This document shows, one piece after another, positions 5,729 to 6,097 of a DNA stretch of 6,097 nt; the first letter of the stretch is position 1, and each line of letters starts with the position of its first letter. Below the pieces are notes generated by a model. It was not told where the DNA came from, searched no databases, and saw only the letters and a list, made by a program, of their open reading frames with translations. This stretch comes from Nitrosopumilaceae archaeon (GTDB taxonomy: Archaea > Thermoproteota > Nitrososphaeria > Nitrososphaerales > Nitrosopumilaceae): contig RKRU01000060.1 of the NCBI GenBank assembly GCA_007571225.1, forward strand, positions 1-6,097. The letters run 5' to 3'. Both the position numbers and the translations under genes were made by a program.

Positions 5729-5965
5729 TTATTTATCTAACTCTTCTAACAGTTCGTCAGGGGAAGAACTATGCTTTAATGTACCTTTAGAGTAAAATTT
5801 ACGCACTGTATCTTGTTTTGTACGTGCAAGATTATCGGGCATACTAGACATTACGTATACTGGCTGTTTTTCAAAAACGAATGCGGCCGTACTGGGATGT
5901 TCTGATCGGGCGGGGTGGCGAATCCGGGGGTTCACAGGGCCGTACCCGGGCTGTATGCCGTACAA
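5729..5965 (-). CDS. Hypothetical protein, 78 residues
   Basis: No family recognised. The TTG start at 5965 is preceded by GGAGG with 8 bp spacing, good evidence that it is translated. The product has two unlike parts: residues 1-30 are rich in Gly, Pro, Arg and His (GYGPVNPRIRHPARSEHP at 7-24) and are GC-rich at DNA level; from about residue 35 it becomes ordinary and AT-rich, ending in a charged, probably helical tail (SSSPDELLEELDK, 66-78). No signal peptide, membrane segment or Cys pair is visible. The frame stays open upstream to a TAA at 6029-6031 with protein-like content, but contains no ATG, GTG or TTG there. It is about the size of PurS and sits next to purQ, but the sequence does not resemble PurS. 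It lies upstream of the purQ promoter on the same strand, so it is probably a separate unit. Confidence 0.5.
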   Translation of the reverse strand: MYGIQPGYGPVNPRIRHPARSEHPSTAAFVFEKQPVYVMSSMPDNLARTKQDTVRKFYSKGTLKHSSSPDELLEELDK

Positions 5966-5973
5966 ATCGCGCG

Positions 5974-5978
5974 CCTCC
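5974..5978 (-). promoter_or_regulatory. Ribosome-binding site of the 78-residue ORF
   Basis: GGAGG on the minus strand ends 8 bp before the TTG at 5965. It is the main reason for accepting that start and for treating the ORF as a gene. AT-rich stretches further upstream (around 6001-6022) could hold a TATA box, but none stands out. Confidence 0.45.
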
Positions 5979-6068
5979 AGAAAACTTGATGCTTGTGCAT
6001 AAAATTTAGCTAAAGTGTTTAACTTATTTTAGTTCCATATTCTTAAGGTTATTCGGATACGTAACTGT

Positions 6069-6097
6069 ATGAGCGGAGCACAATGTGTCGCACTAAG
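6069..6097 (+). CDS. Possible start of a gene running off the window
   Basis: An ATG at 6069 opens a frame (MSGAQCVAL) that is still open at the window end after nine codons. An AT-rich stretch about 25 bp upstream (around 6037-6045) could be a TATA box for a leaderless transcript. That is too little to identify a product. Two minus-strand frames also enter from the edge, one ending in TAA at 6052-6054, so the coding strand here is unresolved. The rest of 5979-6068 shows no supported gene. Confidence 0.15.

Noticed and set aside
5905..5960. tRNA or tRNA fragment, suggested by GGGTTCACAGGG in a GC-rich block
   Set aside because: The would-be T stem does not pair, and no acceptor, D or anticodon arm can be built on either strand.
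5729..5965. purS, suggested by size and position next to purQ
   Set aside because: The sequence lacks the beta-alpha-beta pattern and residues of PurS, and starts with a Gly/Pro/Arg-rich segment.

Overview
The window looks archaeal, most likely from the Thaumarchaeota (Nitrososphaerota), near the Cenarchaeum/Nitrosopumilus lineage. The archaeal reading rests on purQ, purL and purF following one another in tight overlap, a TATA-like box about one promoter length upstream of a GTG start (a leaderless arrangement), mixed GTG/TTG/ATG starts, frequent ATA isoleucine codons, and an archaeal-style acylphosphatase with a helical tail. The lineage is my inference from overall resemblance; no marker gene in the window proves it.

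Layout. On the + strand, 8-496 encodes an acylphosphatase with a coiled-coil extension. It faces a minus-strand purine operon that reads right to left: purQ (5627-4941), purL (4944-2500), purF (2507-1026), a DUF427 protein (1020-736) and possibly a 49-residue protein (736-587) whose GTG shares a base with the DUF427 stop codon. Between the convergent units, 497-586 holds a TATA-like element and the 5' arm of a hairpin. Upstream of purQ are a TATA-like promoter, about 70 bp with no supported gene, a 78-codon unknown gene on the minus strand (5965-5729), and about 130 bp that may hold the start of a + strand gene at 6069.

Function. PurF makes 5-phosphoribosylamine, the first committed step of de novo purine synthesis. 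PurQ supplies ammonia to PurL, which converts FGAR to FGAM. The third subunit such a PurL normally needs, PurS, is not in the window. DUF427 is translationally close to purF but has no known role.

The strongest oddity is inside purL. The junction between its two homologous halves carries about 70 residues of nearly pure Ser with Thr, Pro and Gln. They are encoded by in-frame tandem repeats (36-bp and 27-bp periods) that look recently expanded. Weaker signals are a stable + strand hairpin between the convergent genes, the overlapping small ORF, a CxxC in DUF427, and sharp base-composition shifts between the AT-rich flanks and the GC-richer operon. I found no mobile element, CRISPR array, tRNA or rRNA, and nothing that amounts to a new defence or mobile system.
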